Part shown: positions 59,786 through 64,000 of the stretch, one piece after another | Numbering within the stretch: position 1 is the stretch's first letter | Layout of the letters: each line of letters opens with the position of its first letter | Assembly (NCBI GenBank): GCA_032718565.1 | Contig: JAVGVS010000053.1 | Location: 2,266,288-2,330,287 of the forward strand | Length of the DNA: 64,000 nucleotides | Direction of reading: 5' to 3' | DNA from: Distichodus sexfasciatus | Taxonomy: Eukaryota > Chordata > Actinopteri > Characiformes > Distichodontidae | Program-made: the position numbers and the translations under genes | Notes under the pieces: generated by a model | What the model was told of the DNA's origin: nothing | The model's input: the letters and a program-made list of their open reading frames with translations, nothing else | Databases searched by the model: none

Positions 59786-60034
59786 TGAAAACCGTCCTTG
59801 GTTTGGTAACATGTGAAATGTGTCAGAAAAGTGAGTCTGAAAAGATGTGGAAGTCAGTTTTTACAACATTTTGGAGTTATGCAGTTTTTCATGGCATTTC
59901 ACAGAAGGTTTTTCAGGGCGGGACTTAAACGAAGTCAGCTGACATAGAGCGGATAACTTTAGCATAGCCCCGCCCACCCGCATAGCGTCAGTAGTCTAGC
60001 TGCTAGTCTGGGCAAGTTCGCTAAGAGAGTCTGT

Positions 60035-60689
60035 CATATGTGACCCTACACGGCAAAACCAGTCACTTGTCACAAATTTTCAAAATTGAGTTATTATGTT
60101 TCCATGTTTTCATAAATCAAGCTTCAAAACAATACCTATATCGAATGAATCGGATGACATATGACTGAGATATCAACATTCAATTGAGTCGGGTTTCTCC
60201 TGTCACGCCAAGTGAGAAACGGAGAAATCTGCCTTTGAAGTTGACTATCGCCGTAGCACTCACAGACGCTTGGTGCGGTCGCGGCTATGTTTGCATTTAC
60301 GGTATCCTACACTGCATTCACAGCCACACGGATAGCCTACCTGTGTTAGGTTAACTGAACTCGGGAGACGGAGATGGATTCCGCAGAAATATCTTCACGC
60401 TAGTCAACCAGTGGATTTACCATAAATATTGAAGTAGAGCAGTCAAAACAGAAACATTAACATTCTGCTGGAATTGAATTCCTCACCTCAAGAAAGTCAC
60501 GTTTTTAGGATGGAAAGGGTAAGTTTTTCAGCGAAATTTATTCACAGCAGTACAGTATAGACCTTTCGCTGTTTCAAAACAATAAAAACAAAAAATCCAA
60601 AATTTTACCCCACGCAACATAAACGGTCGTTTTTCTCAGAAACCTCCGTTGCGACAAGCGACTGGTTTTGCCGTGGAGGGTCACATATG
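60035..60689. mobile_element. Transposon-like element with long terminal inverted repeats
   Basis: Left end CATATGTGACCC then TACACGGCAAAACCAGTCAC; right end is its complement (GACTGGTTTTGCCGTGGAGG, GGGTCACATATG). Arms about 40 bp, 655 bp in total, no coding frame. Shares the end ATGTGACCC with the fold-back element at 62481-62734. Superfamily not assigned. Confidence 0.65.
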
Positions 60690-60984
60690 CTAAGTCTGAA
60701 TCGGTTCCTAATATCTCCATTCCCTCACTGCCAGCAGCTGCTGTTGAACCACCAAGTGTAAGTTTTGTGTTGTTATAAACTGTAAAATATGATGTGCATG
60801 TTTAACCAGTTGTAAAGAACTCCAAATGATTAGTGAACGCATCAAAAGATGCAGCTAATTCATATGAGCTAGCTCAAAGTATACAAAGTACAGCCTTTAT
60901 TTTTACCATTTTGAGACTTAACTTTACCTATGTAGCAATGTTCATATTCACTCAAAATTAACAAAGTGATTAGTGACAACTGTT

Positions 60985-61900
60985 TCTTTGGTATGAGGAG
61001 AAGACAGTGGGAGTGAGAGTTAGAGGAGTAAGAAACAGATATGGTTAGAAAGAATAGAAGAGAGAAGAGAAGAGAAAAAACTGAAAAACAGAGAGAAAAA
61101 ACTTAATGTGAAAGAAAGAAAGGGAAGAGAGAAGTTAGAAACAGATACACAGCAAAAAAGACTGGAAGGAGTTAAGGAGAGGGGGAGATAAAGAGAGGAA
61201 GCAAAAAAGGGAGGGAGGGTTATGAGTGTAAATTAAGCAAGAGTAAGAAAGGGCGGAGTTAAAGGTAGAAGTTAGAAAACACACACAAATACAGACACAC
61301 ACTCACAGAGAAGAGACTGATCCAACTTAAAAAGCAGAAAGAACTTAAAAACCAGGCAGAAGAGAGAAAAAGATACAGTGAGAGAAAGAAAGGGAAGAGA
61401 AATTTTACAGAAGATACAGCAAGAGACACAGCAAGAAAGAAAGAGATAGAAAGAGAAAGTTAGAAGCTGGAAACACAAAGAGATACAGTTAGACAGACCC
61501 AGAATGTGCAGTGAGAGAGAAAGAGAAAAGCGTGAGTAAACAAAAAGTGCTCAGAAAAACAGAGAGAGATACAGAGAAAAAGGGGAAAGAGAGGGTTTAG
61601 AAATTAAAAGAGACAAAGTGAAAAAGACTTAAGTAAGCAAAAAGGGAGATAGTGAGAGAGGTATAGTTAGTCTGAGAATGTGTAGGGAGAAAGAAGAAAG
61701 AAAGAAAGAAAGAGAGATTAAGTGAGAAGGAGCTTTAAAAAAGACAGATCTAGAGAGAAAAGGCCATACAACGAGAGATAGAAAGGGAAGACAGAGTTGA
61801 GAAACAGAAAGAGACGCAGTGAGATATAGTTGGTGAAAGACAGAGGGGGAGAATGATAAAAAGAGAAAGCAAGAATGAGAGAAAGCGTGTCTTACTACTC
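60985..61900 (+). repeat. Long purine-rich (GA/AAG) tract, second part
   Basis: About 900 bp of similar purine bias on the same strand, ending in a CTCTCTCTCTCTC run at 61899-61911. A SINE and an inverted-repeat element lie between the two parts. Confidence 0.8.
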
Positions 61901-62480
61901 TCTCTCTCTCTCTGAGTGCATTTAGCTGTGTTTTTTTTGTGGGAGGGGAACCCAGAGGATCGGCCCCCTGCCGCTCTGCTTAATTTTCCTGCGTCTACAG
62001 ATCCCGTCTCTTCCCCCGCAGGCCAGGAAACCTCATGAGTGAGATTCCACCCTGAACTGAGTGAGAGTTCAACAATCCTCTCTAATTCCCGCTCCAGAAC
62101 GAGCCTTCACAGAGCCTCCAACAGTCCCAGCTGGGTTTGGCTGGGACTTCTACAACTTACACTAACACTTTCTGAAATCTGGCTGGTGTCTAGAGCCAAC
62201 AATATAATCACATGCACACTAAATATGTTCCTGACAAATTGTGTTTAATGTAAAATTTAGTGACAGGATTAGAATATGGACAGCTTGTTCACTCTTGAGC
62301 CTGATGTGAATTTCATTTACAAGACATTTATATGGTTCTTAGAAATAGAAAGTTCCTCATTACAGAAAGTCTAATCTGTTGCACTTTTGGTTTATTTAAG
62401 TTATTAGGAGTCTAAAATGTTGAATCTGAATCTCGTTTAGTTTCCCAATTTTTGGAAGACCTTTTCACCAAAGATCCATA

Positions 62481-62734
62481 TATGTGACCCGATCTGCCGT
62501 AATGAGTCGGAAGTCGGTGTTCTATTTATTTAGATGCGGGCCGATTATGTTGACAAACATCAAAAATATCGATTTTTCTTTTTTGGTCTTATATGAAAGA
62601 AAGGGTCTTCAAAATTAATCTGGTCTCCAAAAAAGAAAAAGTGATATTTTTGTGATGATTTTCAACATAATCGGCCCGTATCTAAATAAATAGAACGCAG
62701 ATTTCTGACTCATTATGGCAGATTGGGTCACATA
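62481..62734. mobile_element. Fold-back MITE, nearly complete palindrome
   Basis: Two arms of about 105 bp (TATGTGACCCGATCTGCC... against ...GGCAGATTGGGTCACATA) with scattered mismatches around a short centre. Arms share TCTATTTATTTAGAT and CGGCCGATTATG-type text. No coding frame. Confidence 0.75.
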
Positions 62735-64000
62735 TTTTAAAAAGTATGTGAAAAGTTTACTGGTACATTTTATTTTGAACTAAAAGGAATTAATTTAATA
62801 TATTAAAAAAAGCAGAAAAGAATAAAGGCAGCCATAAAGAAAATAAGGATTATCACATAAATTGAAAAAATATTATTGTAATAAATGTACATTAAATAAG
62901 AAAATAATAGATTGCAAAATTATTGAACAAGTTACTCTAAAATAACTTTATTTCACTATATATATATACAGTATATGAGGGGGGGATTGAGACAGACTTT
63001 GACATTATACATAAAATTTAAAAAAAATGAAATGTTTTTTTATTTTATTATATAAATTAAGAATGCAGTGAAAGCAGGATGAGGCACTCTGTTGGGATGT
63101 GTGTCTCCCTCTGACAGGGTGGGAGCCTGTGTGTGTTGATTGCCGAGTGCGTTGCCTCGTTAGTTCGCCTCCACTGTGGGCCTCAGTGGTTCACGTGAGG
63201 CCAGGGGACAGGAAGCTGACCTCTGACTAATTTCCTTTTGCTTTCACAGACACTTTTTAGTGCCACACAACCAGCTGCTGCTAAAGAGGGACGTCTGTCC
63301 CATAGGGGTGCTTCATGTCTGCACACACAAACACACATACTTGCACATGTATGCACACACACACTACACCAACAGTACTTGCCAGCACATGCTGACATAA
63401 TTACAGTCTCTAATCTCTTTCTTCTCTCAGAGGATTCTGTTGGTTCTGACATAGAGAGGCAACATATTTGTACGTGTTTGTGAGTGTATTTGTCTTCATT
63501 TCTCTATTTGTTTTCTCTTTAACCCTCCCTTCACCTTTCTCTCTGCTTCAAGGCTTTCGGCACTAACACTTCTCACAGCCAGAGATTTTTAGTGGTGCGT
63601 TTTTAACCCTGAGTGCGTGTGTGGCTGCTTAATAAAAAGACCAAATTCACTTCCTTTCTTCAATTCTGATTGGCCTTAAAGACAAACATGGGTGCAAACA
63701 CACATAAGATGGGATTGATCAGAAACTCCATGGCGGTTTGACTCCCCACATCCAGGGTGTGGCTCCTGGATTGGCAGTTTCATTTTCCGTATGTGTCACC
63801 GGCAGCTACTTAACGGGCCGTCATCTGCAGTTTCCTAGCGTTTTTATGATCCGTGTGGTCGGCCCTATGAAGAAAATTCAATTATGTTTTATTGATCATC
63901 ATTACTATCTGGAGGCCCAGGCCTGGGATTTATGGGCAGGGCGTGGACAGGATTCCCTGCTAATACATCAAGGTCAAGACTGCCGTGTCTGGAGGGATCT

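Larger units (their letters stand above)
52971..64000. other. Right region without recognised genes
   Basis: About 11 kb with no supportable exon on either strand. Contains SINEs, two palindromic elements and the purine tracts. Several non-repetitive balanced stretches (about 53580-53830, 55480-55860, 58690-58960, 63840-64000) lack coding signs and might be conserved non-coding DNA, but that cannot be judged from one sequence. Confidence 0.5.

Overview
This window is nuclear DNA from a teleost fish. The evidence is spliced vertebrate genes with long introns, several SINE families of the kind common in bony fishes, a Tc1-like transposon, many small hAT-like elements with near-matching 8-bp target duplications, and dense CA, TA, GA and CT microsatellites. 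The species cannot be fixed from the sequence alone. Most short open frames are not genes; only three protein genes can be supported, each by exon homology, GT-AG splice sites and matching intron phases.

Layout. 1-4034: intergenic, with one SINE and repeat fragments. 4035-23987, plus strand: dennd2d, a DENN-domain Rab exchange factor. Its core is 12 exons starting at 9303. Three further upstream exons (4053-4095, 5902-5979, 6792-6860) join exon 2 in the same phase and look like an alternative longer N-terminus. 25017-32130, minus strand: dram2, a six-pass lysosomal membrane protein, seven intact coding exons, tail to tail with dennd2d about 1 kb away. 41076-52190, minus strand: cept1, choline/ethanolaminephosphotransferase, with a non-coding first exon and CpG-rich promoter near 52.0-52.3 kb. 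52.3-64 kb: no gene recognised; repeats, a long purine-rich tract and two large fold-back elements.

The most notable observation is cept1. Exons 4-9 are open and well conserved, but exons 2 and 3 carry several frameshifts. Exon 3 encodes the CDP-alcohol phosphotransferase catalytic motif and here has lost most of its catalytic aspartates, gained a stop and is 5 bp shorter than expected. A 1.2-kb hAT-like element sits exactly on the exon 3 splice donor and duplicated it. So this copy of cept1 looks unable to make the normal enzyme as written. Real pseudogenisation, a 5'-damaged locus and a local assembly fault are all still open.

The neighbourhood dennd2d-dram2-cept1 matches the human 1p13 group CEPT1-DRAM2-DENND2D in content, with a different orientation. 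The genes do not form a pathway: one acts in Rab trafficking, one in lysosome/autophagy, one in phospholipid synthesis in the ER.
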